Shown here: positions 52,123 through 63,440 of the stretch, one piece after another
Numbering within the stretch: position 1 is the first letter of the stretch
Layout: the number at the start of each line of letters is the position of its first letter
From: Pelargonium x hortorum
Lineage: Eukaryota; Streptophyta; Magnoliopsida; Geraniales; Geraniaceae
Direction: 5' to 3'
Length of the DNA stretch: 64,000 nucleotides
Assembly: GCA_036897525.1 (NCBI GenBank)
Contig: JAYMTJ010000004.1
Span: forward strand, 62,001 to 126,000
The notes under the pieces: model-generated
Seen by the model: the letters and a program-made list of their open reading frames with translations, nothing else
Told to the model about the DNA's origin: nothing
Database searches by the model: none
Translations under genes and position numbers: made by a program

Positions 52123-52989
52123 TTATATCAACTGAAACAAATAAGGCATAACTCCTATAGGGTTTTTTTGAAAAGTACCCTTTTTTTTATTCAAACGAGC
52201 CCTGGTTGCGTAGAAAACAAAAGGATAATCTTAATCTTGATTCAAATCTATATACTATTTTCTGTATTAGTAGAGACTCCTAACATACCTCAATTGAGTA
52301 TGATAATCTTCTATTTTTAAAACTGGATTGGATTATCCTTAGGTTTTTCTTACAATAAGGTATGTCAACCAAGAATATGTATAAATCGACTTTATACTTC
52401 AAAGTTCTCGATGTACGCTTTTGTATAGTTTGACACACACTTTTTTCTTTAGAACTTCTTTTTTGTATATCTCAAAAATTCCTTTTACTAGCATAGATTT
52501 GTTTATTTGTTTTATATGTATTTAAAAAAAGGGCAAGGAGACACTAGAGCTCCGCAAGTAAATCCGGATTTATCCTTTGTTTCTGGTTTTTTCTATTTGA
52601 AGAAACTCTCAGGTACTCTCTGTTTAACTTTATTAAGAATTTTCTAATTATATACCAATCCTTTTTTAAGCCTCAAATCCTCCTCGGCATCTAGTTTAAG
52701 AGAGTAACTTTGCTTCATCTCTGACTAATACGCCCTTTACTGTACTGATTCTTTATCTTTACTCTAGCGCTATACCCTCTTAACTTAATATAAGTCTAAA
52801 AAAACCCGTTTAGGAAACAAACCTATAAAAACTATATAATAAAAGGGTATCCTTGCCAGTACCCTTTTGTTGCTTGAGGTTTACCTATGTATTTATTATA
52901 TTATCTGCTACTCTCTTAGTATAGAAATCTCTATCGACCACGGGCCCATCAATACCTAGAAATCCTTCTTTCACAGAACTAGGAACTCT
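52123..52989. other. AT-rich non-coding DNA
   Basis: Nothing seen. Long T runs and no open frame of note. Confidence 0.65.
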
Positions 52990-53002
52990 CTCCTGGAACT
53001 GC

Positions 53003-53245
53003 CTATCGAACCCAATGACTTTGACTTACTTGCATACCCGATTTGAGCCTTACCCTTAGCCATAAACAGTAGAAGAGAGATACCCACGATACCCATGCCA
53101 AAGCCATTGACCTCACCTGAAAGCCTGTACTACCATAGCCAAGAGAGAAGGTGCCACAACCTGTAGAAAAGAGTGGGCCCGAGCCAAGAGACAGCCAATA
53201 GCAAAATAAAGGTAAGAAAGTAACTAGTTTAGCAGTATTTGGCAA
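53003..53245 (-). CDS. Doubtful 80-codon open frame in a GC-richer patch
   Basis: An 80-codon frame from a TTG start. The product would be hydrophobic and rich in tryptophan, glycine and serine, with LPLFCYWLSLGSGPLF near residues 11-26. The other minus-strand frames also encode hydrophobic stretches, which suggests a compositional effect of this patch. No family is recognised, there is no ATG at the start and no ribosome-binding site. The patch differs from its surroundings in having few A/T runs, like the other islands. Confidence 0.12.
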   Translation of the reverse strand: MPNTAKLVTFLPLFCYWLSLGSGPLFSTGCGTFSLGYGSTGFQVRSMALAWVSWVSLFYCLWLRVRLKSGMQVSQSHWVR

Positions 53246-53250
53246 TTCAT

Positions 53251-56200
53251 GTCTTTACTCTATGCATTTAGGATACGGGGTTTGTGGGCTTTTTATTATT
53301 ATAGAGAGAGTAGCATTCTTTTCTTGATTTTGTAAGCTATTACAGGTATCGGTCTTGAAGTTTTTAGGGCTACCCTCTACCTCTACGATTAGATTAAAAA
53401 AACTATAAGAACCCGGATTACCCACCTCAGCTTCTATCTTTCACAAGACTGTTAGCTCAAGTACCTTGAAAACAATATCAAAAAATGAAATTAACCTAAA
53501 CCTGAAATTCTAGTTTTTTAATAAATCTCTTACCTCAAAGCCTGTCTAATAGAGCCTTAGTACCTCATTACGTACTACTAAACCGAGCCCTTGAAAAAAT
53601 CCCTTGGTTAGGAGTTTACTTTGAATTCTTCGTTAAGAAATTTTTAAGACAAACTCTTCTCTTAGAGGGTGGAGAAGAGGCCAGCAATTTAAGTATCTAT
53701 AGATTTCATTAAGTATAGGACGAAGTAAATAAATGTACAATCAGTTTTGATATTCTAATACACCCGGATTTTGTTATCGTTTGGAATGGAAACTCTAGCT
53801 TTTTGGAAGTTAGATCCTATATTTCCAATTAAGGATAAGAAAATAGATATTAAGAATATTAAAGACTAAATCCACTATAGACTATAGAGTATGAAAAAAG
53901 TTGTGTATCTAAAAGGAGAGAATAAAATAAACAAAAGGTTTCATGTCCTCCTTTTATGTTCCTCAATTCCCAATCATAAGGTTAGTACTTTAAGAGAAGG
54001 ACAAAGGCAAATAGAAAGCCTGTAGGTATCATGAGGAGTATCAATATAGCAGCTTAAATAAAGGGGCAAAGAGGTAAGAGCAAATTATCTCCTATTTATC
54101 CCAGTAAGTTTAAGGAATCCTATAAAAATTTATAAACCATCTGTTATCTTCGCCAGAATGTACTCAATTTCTACGCAGGACTTTGATCCAGATACTTGAT
54201 TGGACTCCGCTATCTTTTACAATAATATACTATAAAAGGACCCTGCGCACTCCTCCTATATTCGCTTTATTAAAAATGTTAATGCTCTATCTAAGTTTAC
54301 CGACTCCTTTGTTCTTAGTTTAGTAGGGTATCCGTTTAAATTAGATATTTTTCAGGTTGACTGAGCCAATTACGAGATAAGTGGTGCCGGCTTTAAAAGA
54401 TTTGAAATCCTAAGCTGAATTCTAATAGGGCAGTACCATAGGAGTAGAGGTATAATAATAAAGCTATCCGCATGTGCCCCTAATTCTTTTTTAAAGGATT
54501 ACAAATTCTCAGGGAAGTGAAGTTTGGTATAAAGTACTACATACATGAGGAGCTTGTCAAATCGCTTTTATAGGAATCTAGGGCTTGTTTTTTTGTTTAT
54601 TTCGGAAACTCATACTAGGCCCTCCTATTCTCAGGAAAGCTTTCTATTATGAAGGGACTCCCGCCCGAACTTTAAGATTACGCATATCTGTACCCAGTTT
54701 TAGAATTATATAGCAGCGTAATTCGGATCCCTTGCTTTAACGTAGTCGAGTTAAAACTTTTATTGATGAATATTATTAATTAATAATTCCGGAAAGTTTA
54801 AATACCCCCTAGGCTTCTAGTCTGGTTTTTTTTAGTGTACCTTTATACAGAAGTATATACTATTCGGTATTCAAGTGCTTTATTTACTATTTTGAATCTC
54901 TCTCATATTTATTCATCTGGATCCCTTATAAAGAGAAATCTCTTGCGAGTAGTACAAAGAAAGTGTTAGGTCTATTTTTTGCGGAACTTTTTATCCTTTT
55001 ATCTATTACTAAAGAAAGGGGCTTTTCCATGTCTTATGACTCGGAAGTAGAAAAGTCTAACCATCTCTCTAGCGTATGCGTACAAGAAAGTCTGTATCTT
55101 GAATCTCTTTCAATTTATTAGGGGGTTAAGAAGCCCCCGTAGAGGATCCGAAAGCTTCATTTGAATATACAAGATCACAAAACCAGAAATAGTTAACTGC
55201 ACTTTAATATACAATAGTAGGAGTATCCTCTTAGATAATGAGAGCTAAGTAAATGAAAGTTAAATCACTTGCTTGTTATCTTTAGGTCTTGCCCGCGTAG
55301 GAGTTGGAGTTTTTCATTTAGTCAGGAAACTTGTAATCCTAATGAAGGTGTTTGATATTTCTGTGTTGGTTTAGCGCTCTCTACTTGACCTTTTGAAAAA
55401 ACAAATTAAGATGGAGGAGTTATAGTATAGTGCGGAACATAATGCCAACCTTTCCGGATATGGTTGTATTTTTACCCTTTGATTTGGAGCTATCCTCTTT
55501 GTTCACCCTTACTTAGTTATGAATAAAATTCAAGCTCGTCTTGTGTATCTTACTAAACTTAAAAAGGGATCCTTGCTCGTTGGAAGCAACCGAAGCTATT
55601 CTCGAGCTTTCCTTTTAGTTTTAGTAACATTTACTCTATCCAAACCTTCCCGGCATTGGAAGCTCAAATATTGAATTTGGCTATGCTATATATTTCTTTA
55701 TATTTAGAATTGCTTGTAAAAGAGTCCCTGCAATGATGAGGTAATGTGTACTTTAGCAAAAGTAGCCCCCTTTTTTATCCCCCTACTTTTTTAGTAATTT
55801 CTCGAGTTTTCCTTATAGATGCAACTATAAAGTTAAAGGGCCCCGTTTCCAAGTACATTTGAGTTTTTGTCTCTCGTAATCAGGCCTTAACTTTTACCTA
55901 TAGCTTTGAGCCTGTGTTTTTTGGATACTCGATCTTTAGATTAAATCGCTTACTACAAAATTTTATACACCAGTGTGACGGGGACCCAACAGTGCGTGCG
56001 AGTTTAAAAAATGATTTAATGCTGTCTAGAGAATCTGTCGGCTAGTTAGGAAATTCAAAAAAACTTAAAGAATTCTCTCAGTTTCCTGCTAAAGCTACAC
56101 TATAACTATACTTGACCTACAAAAAAAAGTTATAAATGAGTTGATCTTACAGGTCTAGTATTTCTCCCTTAGTCCCTTATATTAGTCTATAATGGTGAAA

Positions 56201-57420
56201 ATCTAAGCTTCTAAAAAACCCTTCTTAAGCTAATAATAACTAATCCTGTGTAATCCTTCACTAATAAAAAAGACCTCACAGCAAAAGCGAGAATCAGATT
56301 TCGAAATGGAAAGAAATACAAGTTTATTTTATGCATCGTTTTTGACCCGCTCAGCATAACTGTGGGATTAATCTCAGCCTCTGCTACTAGTATAAGGGAG
56401 TAGAGAAAAAAAGCAAGATCTCTCAAGCCCCGCCTGCCCATAAAAAAAGTACGCTTTAATATATTTTTCGTAATATTCCTCTAGCTCTAGAAAAGTAAGA
56501 GAATGCCTGTAATGTAAAAGATAGGAATAATCTAGTTAGCCCAAAAGAGAGATAGAAAGCAGCTATTCCTAGCAATTCTTTGATTCTAAAGACTCTTACT
56601 TCAAAGAAACCAACCCACTTGCTTGCAAAAACAGCCTAGAATTACTATTTCTTTAAACCCAGTATTTTTTTAGTTACTAGCTAAAGCTCTGGATACCCTG
56701 TTAAAACGAAGGGAATTCAGAAAGCTTTCTATCTAAAAAAGAGTACCCGCTTCTGAAAAGCACTCTGCGGATACTTAGAATTATCTGAATCTGACAAATT
56801 TTCCATATATTTTTCTTTTTTAGGATTTCTTTCCCCGGCCCTGTTTTTTAGTTAACTGAAATGAGAAGTTAAGGGGACCTTCTCCTTAATACTTCTTTTT
56901 TTTAGACTTAGATCTGGGACTCAAAAAACCTAAGAAGACCCTGTGCTATTACCGTCTTACTAGTATTCCTAACGGGGTTTCCCAGAAAGTTGTAAGTATA
57001 AGTTCTGCAAAAGGGACCCCTCATGAAGCAAAAAAATCCAGCATTTTTGACTCTTACAAACAAACAAAGTTAAAATACCCCAGTACCCGTGGATGTATCG
57101 GTAATCTTAATTACAGACCTAGAAGCGCCTCCTACACATTGGCAAATCTTTAACCTTTTTTTAGGGTTTCTCATTTCCCAGTACTTATCATAAGAATAAG
57201 GTAAGGCAAAGTACCCCCAGGAAATAAGTGAAATCCCAGACTTTCCTAAAAAGACTCTTAGAGCTAATATAAAAAACACCTATAAGTATCCCGATGTATA
57301 GGATCCTGCCCAGTACAAGTACGCTTTAGAAAAGTTCTAACACCTAGAGCTTCTGATCCAAAAATTATAATAAACTATACATCCACTTAACCGACAGGAC
57401 CCTTTATTTAAGCGCATTTA
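53251..57420. other. AT-rich non-coding DNA
   Basis: Nothing supportable. Chance-length minus-strand frames at 56211-56441 and 57070-57279 have no recognised product. Confidence 0.65.
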
Positions 57421-57422
57421 AA

Positions 57423-57433
57423 CCCCCCCCCCC
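57423..57433. repeat. Eleven-C homopolymer
   Basis: AA followed by eleven C, then GACGGCGC. The longest C or G run I found, while nearly all other long runs here are A or T. It lies just before the stretch densest in open frames. Such runs are prone to length change and sequencing error. Confidence 0.85.
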
Positions 57434-57560
57434 GACGGCGCTGAATCTATGCTATGAGATTTCAAAAAAAAAGCGAGGCGTACCGTGTTGTTAACAACTG
57501 CTTATACTAAAATGACATTGTACTATTGCTAAATAAGTATTCTTCTAATTAGACTCTATT

Positions 57561-57746
57561 TTGAAAATAGAATATATAAGGAGTAACCAAAAAGTTGCAT
57601 ACAGAATCTTAACAAAGTACTATAGCAAAAAGTCAACTTCTATGCCTAGTAATATAACTAATAACAGCTATTTCATAATGGGGGAATTTAACAAAATAAC
57701 AAAAGAACTCGAGATTTATCCTCCAAAAAACTGGAAAATAATCTAA
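57561..57746 (+). CDS. Hypothetical 61-codon open frame, unrecognised
   Basis: Starts at TTG 57561; no ATG lies near the start. An AAGGAG sits inside the frame at 57578. The product is lysine-, asparagine- and tyrosine-rich (EYIRSNQKVAYRIL near residues 4-17; EIYPPKNWKII at the end), with a protein-like composition. No domain is recognised. It overlaps a 70-codon minus-strand frame (57688-57900). It belongs to a cluster of six frames of 60-71 codons within 1.1 kb. Confidence 0.12.
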   Translation: MKIEYIRSNQKVAYRILTKYYSKKSTSMPSNITNNSYFIMGEFNKITKELEIYPPKNWKII

Positions 57747-57886
57747 AATTATCTGGGAACTCTAACCAAGTCCTTTTCCACAAAGAAAGGGGGAATGCCT
57801 CATATGCATCTAACTCTTTAATACTCCTTGAGAATGCTAAATTACCGGAACCCTTTCGTTTTAGCAGCAACCGAATATCCGAAGTT

Positions 57887-58102
57887 TCAAGGACAGTCAA
57901 ATTGTAGCATCTGTTTAAATGTCAGGTAACCCGGGTCCACTTGGGTTAGTATCTCTAAGCCCTTAGCAAGTCTCGAATACGAATAGCGGCTATTTCGCAG
58001 TTTAGGGAATATACCATTAATAAATATAGGGTGTAGATTCCAAAGTAAAGCTGGGAGATCTAAAAAAAAAAGCCGATCCTTATGGATCCTTATGAAAGGC
58101 AC
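57887..58102 (-). CDS. Hypothetical 71-codon open frame, unrecognised
   Basis: The longest frame of the 57.5-58.6 kb cluster, from a TTG start. The product has a basic start (FIRIHKDRLFF), a hydrophobic middle (LPALLWNLHPIFING near residues 16-30) and a mixed C-terminus (RLAKGLEILTQVDPGYLTF). No motif is recognised. The adjacent minus-strand frame 57688-57900 overlaps it by 14 bases in another frame. I do not know whether any strand here is coding. Confidence 0.12.
   Translation of the reverse strand: MPFIRIHKDRLFFLDLPALLWNLHPIFINGIFPKLRNSRYSYSRLAKGLEILTQVDPGYLTFKQMLQFDCP
58075..58094. repeat. 10-bp tandem duplication
   Basis: GATCCTTATG occurs twice head to tail. The last copy contains the ATG of the 58092 frame, so that start codon arose within a duplication. 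Confidence 0.85.
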
Positions 58103-58283
58103 TTACTACAATACACGCAATAAAGACCAAACTAGACTGCGAATTCCTCAAAAAGCACTAACTCAACTCTTTACTCTGATAGTAAAAAAGTGCAACGACT
58201 CTCGCAAGAAATCTATAGTGATATACCTTGTAAGTTTTTTTTTATATTTAATTCTTACATTTTTATGTACTGATACTGAGTAG
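58092..58283 (+). CDS. Hypothetical 63-codon open frame with C-terminal membrane segment
   Basis: Begins at ATG 58092. Residues 1-42 are basic and polar (MKGTYYNTRNKDQTRLR at the start); residues about 43-59 form one strongly hydrophobic stretch (IVIYLVSFFLYLILTFL), followed by CTDTE. This resembles a tail-anchored layout, but the hydrophobic run is encoded mostly by T-rich DNA, which gives such segments by chance. The start overlaps a 10-bp tandem duplication (58075-58094). No family recognised; the minus strand is open over 58163-58360 as well. Confidence 0.15.
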   Translation: MKGTYYNTRNKDQTRLRIPQKALTQLFTLIVKKCNDSRKKSIVIYLVSFFLYLILTFLCTDTE

Positions 58284-58421
58284 TGAAATAAGTTATAGAA
58301 AATAGTCGTGTAGGGATATTCCCTGTTAAAAAAATAGGCAACTTCAGTAGTAAAGCTCATTTAGTAATTTAAACATCTCTTACTAGAGTTTAAAATAATT
58401 ATTTACGGAAACACTCCAAGA

Positions 58422-58625
58422 ATGTATATTATGAGGATAGGAACCAGAGCTCTCCGACAAGTTATCGGGAAAAAAAGGCTTTCCCTAAATTATAAGATTG
58501 AGTATCATTTTGAAGTTATACAATACATGTATAGGATAATAAGTAAGTACCAGATACAGTGTTTTTTGTTGTATAACAAAATCTCGCAACAGCGGAAAGT
58601 TTTCTTACATGCCGAAGTCATTTAG
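58422..58625 (+). CDS. Hypothetical 67-codon open frame, unrecognised
   Basis: Starts at ATG 58422, with a second ATG three codons on. The product is basic and rich in isoleucine, tyrosine and glutamine (MYIMRIGTRALRQVIGKKR at the start; IISKYQIQCFLLYN near residues 39-52). Among the frames here it looks relatively protein-like and has an ATG, but it is of chance length and no family is recognised. It lies in the same reading frame as 57561 and 58092, with stops between. Confidence 0.15.
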   Translation: MYIMRIGTRALRQVIGKKRLSLNYKIEYHFEVIQYMYRIISKYQIQCFLLYNKISQQRKVFLHAEVI

Positions 58626-58704
58626 ATTTAGTTAGGGGATATCCGTTTAATTTGAGAAGTTTGGATTTTTTTAATAATTTAATTAGAATTGTATTTGATT
58701 GGCT

Positions 58705-58905
58705 TAACAATTGTTTAATTTAGAGAAGATTCCTCTTGCCCTATGCTTTTTATCGTATAGGAGGAACCCTTAATAGTACATACACGAATCTCTATTACCG
58801 AGTAAACCCTTAGTTGTTTACGAGGTTAGGGTACAATAGTACATTGTAGATAGTAAAGCTTACACTCTAAGACCAGAAACTTGAAAACAGGCTTTAACTT
58901 TAGGA
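58705..58905 (+). repeat. Composite repeat, copy 4
   Basis: TTGTTTAATT, GAGAAGATTCCTCTTG, TATGCTTTTTATCGTATAGG, CCCTTAATAGTACAT, then TAGATAGTAAAG and AACTTGAAAACAGGCTTTAA. The order matches copy 3 (31094-31330) and the TAGATAGTAAA module of copy 2, 27 kb away. Confidence 0.6.
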
Positions 58906-59738
58906 ATTGCAAAAGTCGGAAACATGCCAACAAACTTCTGAGCTTAATCCTAATAAGGAGCCCTGGAACGCTAAGCAAGTAGACAGCCACCTCTAAATTT
59001 AGGGATTAAAAACCCTTTCAGTTAAATACTTTCAAGAAAGACTCATGATTTATGAATACAAACTAAACCAAATCTAATATTTAGATAAAATTCTAACTTT
59101 ATATTATTCTCTAAACCCAGAACCATAATTGGAAACCAGAAGCATAAAAAACTGACAGTAAATTCCCTATCTTTCTATTTCCCAAGGTACTGCTACCAAT
59201 ATAAAACAATAACAAAACCTGCTTTATACTGTGTAAAGTCTATCCAGTAAGCTCTGACTATTATCATTTGATTTCTTTTGAAACTTCCCTCTATAACTAA
59301 CTATAAACAATTAGAAACAATTCTTATCTCGTTATAAAGCGGAAACTCTCTAACATAAAGGACGGACATTGAGCTTGTGATACTTCTTCCAAAGCCCTAC
59401 TTAGCAAGTACGTAGCCAACCTCCTTATAATAAATCTATCTTACGAACAACTATGTATAAATCAGGAATACCAAAGGCAAACTATTAAACTATTATATTA
59501 TGGATTTCTTTATCTCCTGAAATGCTTTAAACCAAAATAAAACATAAGAGCTATCTGTTAATAAGGCTTACTTGCTAATGGAACTTCCTGCGCAGATACT
59601 GGAAAAGGGTATTCCTCATGCACCCTGTATTTATCGAAAGGGAGAGTTATGCCTTAGAAAGATTAGGATAGGAGTCAATCAATCTACCAGCCTGAAACCT
59701 AGTGAAGGAGGGAAAGTCTTTATAGTTTGTATTAGTAC

Positions 59739-59795
59739 AGTCAACCCAACACAATGACACCTACAACATAAAAGGAAAAACAGGCTTTCAAATTG
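59739..59795 (+). repeat. Composite repeat, second module
   Basis: AGTCAACCCAACACAATGAC, ACCTACAACATAAAAGG, AAAAACAGGCTTT, AATTGACTTC. It matches 29980-30033 over about 55 bases at roughly 80% by eye; the trailing AATTGACTTCTT is also found in copy 2 near 30758. Confidence 0.65.
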
Positions 59796-60594
59796 ACTTC
59801 TTCACTCTGCAAAAAACTCCTAACTGATCTAGGATCTCTTAGCTCTGTAACTTACTTGTTACTCTTACCTACCCTGAGCATCCGCCCCTACCTAGATTCT
59901 GTATCTTGATAATAGCATCTTACCTGACTTATGAGCTTTACACCCTCCAAAAGAAAAGGTACCTTCTTTATATTCACTATTAGCTTTAGGCCCTCTTGTC
60001 TAACTAATCCTAGGAACATGAATCTAACCACCCTCGGCAATAAAATGTCCTCTTCTAGTTCTAGTAACCTCTAAAGCAATCCCCTCTTTGTTTGCTTAGC
60101 GAGCCTAAGGCAAGCTTGTATTAATCCTTCTAACCTTGGAAGTCCTGCCAACTCTAAATAAGAATACTCCAAAACAAGGAAAGATTCTATTAAAGTACAT
60201 GAATTCCATTAGCAGAAGAACTCATGTACTGTGTACTTTGATCTAACCTTGTAGGCTAAGGAGTTTAGGCAAGCTTGCTTGATTGTGTTAGGAATTCTAA
60301 AAATCTTTTTGAGTTCTGAGTTATTTGAATTCTTGAAAGGGATCTCATATTTTCTTAAATTTGATTTCTCCTCTGTACAGGCGGCTAAAGCCAGTAAAGC
60401 CTAGCATTTATGCTTGTGTTATAGTACAGTCCTAGTAATTTATTACGGATAGTGAATCTCTTGTAGCAAAGAATTGTAGGAGGATGGAAAGTCCAAAGCT
60501 AGCTCTGCTCTATCTTAGCTGGTAAAGTAGGAAATTCTATATCTTGTTAGTTTGACATTGACAGTCTTTCCTAACCTGTCAATAAAACTTAAAT

Positions 60595-60614
60595 GAGTTC
60601 CAGTTTAGTAGTTT
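60595..60614 (+). repeat. Island word GAGTTCCAGTTTAGTAGTTT
   Basis: Differs at one base from 36735-36754 and is related to 10395-10413. It links islands A, E and G. Confidence 0.6.
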
Positions 60615-61500
60615 TAAGAATGTCAATGGCTGTCGATGTTGCTTGTTGAGCGAGCCAAGAGCTTGTCTCTTATGATATTGAGCTCTTTGTTCCAGTGTTC
60701 CAGTTGGGATTCCCTGAGTATTTATCATAGGAAGTTCCTCTCTTAGTCGAAGTGTAGCTTATAGGAATTCAATCTTCTTTGTTATAATAGCCTTAGTCTT
60801 TGTCCTCTTAGTGAATTAAATCTCTAATCCAATGAGTTAAAAACAAGGAACTTACCACAGACCAGAAAGAACTCCTTTACCAGCAATACAGATAGACTTG
60901 CTTTACAAAACAAAGGTTAAGGTATCCTGATTCAAGTTCAAGATGTGTTGAAGGGGCAGCGAGTGAAGTGAGTGCACCATCCATGACTTGCTAGCAACAG
61001 TTACCATTTGGATGAATTACTAGATTGACTTTCAGTAGAAGTCTGTATATTCTGTATTCAGTCTTGACCATCTGTACCGGCTTAGCTTGGAATACTTACT
61101 AGATTGATGAGTTAGTACATCTACCTAAATGACTATAACTACAGCTATTGGACTGGGTTTCATTGGCATTGAGAGGGATTCCTATGAGGAATTCTGTTTT
61201 ATTTAGAATCAGTTATCCTCATCGCTTGGCAGTACACTCATTAGAGTTCTACTGAGAAGAGAAGGTGGAAGGTCCAAGTCTTAGCTGTCGAGATCTAGGC
61301 CAAAGAATTGTACCTAATGGAAGGTAAACCTTTGAGCTGGTAAAGGAGTCAATACAATCTCATGTTGTACTCGGGAAATATCTCCTTGTGAGTCATATTT
61401 ATAGTATCTGGGGTTTAGGATTCCAGAAAACTGAGTAGATAGATCCGAAAGACAAGAAAGAGGTCAATAGAATTTCTTCTAATCCAAACAAAATTCACTT

Positions 61501-63110
61501 AGATAAAGACTTGTGAATAAAACCAGAGCTTTACTCATTGAAACTGGAAATAGGAAGCTTTGCGGCAGGCCACAGGCTAGACATAAAACTTATAATAGAA
61601 ATAGTAAACCACTTTGACTACCTAAGGGAGAGGTTATTAAGTACAGGTAAGCTTGCTTAGTAGAGGCAACAAGAACTGTACGAATATAGCTAGGAAAGGT
61701 CTAGGTAGTATGAATAGTAAATAATAGGGCTTTTGTCCCTTTTAAGTCTAGTTCATAAAGAGGTATTGAGATAGGTATGAAGCTCTAAAAGTTAGAATTG
61801 GATAAGTCTTGAGTTTTCGACTTAAGTGACATTAGAATTAGATCGCAAGTAACTTAGAATCTTAGATATTTCGTAAAGTGTCTAATTCGATAGTTTAGTG
61901 CTGTTAAGATTCTATATTATTAGTTAGTGATTTATTGGATCCTTATTAACGACTTGTAATACCAGTTTTCTCTAGCTCTTGTATGTATCTTACTCTTCTG
62001 CTCTGCATACCTTTCTTAATCTTATGAGCTATCCGTGTATCTTACTCTTCGTAGCTTTGTTATGAGTCTTTAGAGCTATCCCAGGACTACCTATCTTCAT
62101 AGGAGGCCTCTTCCTCCTTAGGGTTGTGGGGCTTTGAACTGTCTTATAACCTCTTAGCCTCGGTAGCAGCAGCCCTCTTTTTTTAGCGGTCCTAGAATAA
62201 CTCTTATCTTTATTCAGCAAAATCCCCGAAGTTTTATACAAGTTAAACGCCTTCCTTAGGGGCTTCTAATACAACACAAGAATTCCCATAGATAAACTAG
62301 GAGAAAAAAAACGTAAGACGAGAAGACCCCAGGAAGGCCCTCTTTTACTAAAATTGAATTTAGTGGGATACACCATTTATTTAACCTAGAAAAAAGTGTC
62401 TAGGCACTTACGTGTATATAAGTAAGTTCAAGTTATAAAGTAGAGCTCAATATTGCGAGCCTATTGCAATTTTAGTCTGGTAAGAAAGTTTACAAAGGGG
62501 ACTCGGGCTTTGTTAAGCAGCATACCTTTGAATTGGGATACTCCCATTGTTTTAAGATACCCAGGATCTGAGAATCAAAGTAATCCTTATAGGTTATACT
62601 AAGAAAAGTACCTTAGCACGTATCAGAAGTAACAAGAAGATGTAGTAGCAGTATTGCTTAATTTGTTTGTACAACGCTCTAGAGGTCGGGAAGTTGAAAC
62701 CCTTTTCCTTTCGAATACTTCGGAGGACCCTAAATTAGATCTTAGGAAACCCCAGCTTGTAGCTTCAAAACTCTAAGACTTAACAGCATATTTGCATGTA
62801 ACTAAGACAAAAGGCAGTGAGGGAATCTTAACTATAAGGAAGGACTATCTCCAGTAATACAATCTATAACAACAACTAACTAGAATACACTACTATAACT
62901 AAGACAATTTCTAATTAATTAGAATTATAAAGACATTCATTATACTATTCACTTCTATTCCATAGCTAACTAACTACTCTATGTTATTATACCGGGTATC
63001 CTTTTATCTATCATAGGTATCTAACTCGGATAAGTAGAGCTCTTACGCCTACTCATAATAAGAGCTGTTTCCCTTTCAATTAGTTCTTTTTGAAGTAAGG
63101 GTTTTCCTAG
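61501..63110. other. AT-rich non-coding DNA
   Basis: No supportable gene. A 70-codon minus-strand frame (62029-62241) is basic but unrecognised. The CAGCAGCC word at 62166 was checked against the small-subunit rRNA 530 loop and does not match. Confidence 0.6.
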
Positions 63111-63440
63111 GTCTAGTATGTCTAGTATGACACTTTCCTTAGTAATTGAGCACTGTATTAACCTGTTTGCTAGCTAGGGATTCCTCAAGCAGTATCCAGT
63201 GAGGGATTTCACTCTGTATTTGAGATGGATTTGGTTTCTCCCCACATTAGACATTGGTAAAGAATCTAATTCCAGTAAGTTCCCTCAAGTTCCCAAGTCA
63301 TTTACCTTATGAACTTCCCATCAGTGTTAGCTAGTGAGCCTTAGTAAGACGGGATTTCTCCTCTTTAGTCTTTCTCAAACAAACTCTTACCAGTTCCTTC
63401 TGTTAGCTTATGGACCTTATGATCTTAGCAACCCGGCAAG
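63110..63440 (+). repeat. Island repeat family, diverged copies
   Basis: Contains CCTCAAGCAGTATCCAGTGA then GGGATTTC (63183), CATCAGTGTTAGCTAGT (63319) and GACGGGATTTCTCCTC (63348), variants of the modules in island C. CATCAGTGTTAGCTAGT is matched in inverse orientation at 20655. Confidence 0.5.
63112..63129. repeat. 9-bp tandem duplication
   Basis: TCTAGTATG occurs twice head to tail with no mismatch. Confidence 0.8.

Larger units (their letters stand above)
58906..61500. other. Composition island G
   Basis: Balanced composition with few long A/T runs. It contains a composite-repeat module (59739) and the word GAGTTCCAGTTTAGTAGTTT (60595), one base different from 36735. One 61-codon frame (59572-59757) has no recognised product. 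Confidence 0.45.

Noticed and set aside
53003-53245. Hydrophobic minus-strand frame as a possible atp9 or nad-like gene
   Set aside because: No atp9 GAG-repeat or acidic membrane residue pattern and no nad signature; all three minus frames are hydrophobic here.
57516-58286. Frame open for 257 codons if only TGA is a stop, hinting at UAA/UAG reassignment alongside the UUA anticodon at 47058
   Set aside because: With TGA as the only stop, random sequence of this size should give roughly twenty frames this long, and the UUA tRNA copy looks dead. No conserved protein is recognised. Kept only as a check under the gene-free finding.
62161-62180. CAGCAGCC, part of the small-subunit rRNA 530-loop signature
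   Set aside because: The following CGCGGTAA is absent, and no other rRNA signature (790 loop, 900 region, decoding site, large-subunit peptidyl centre) was found.
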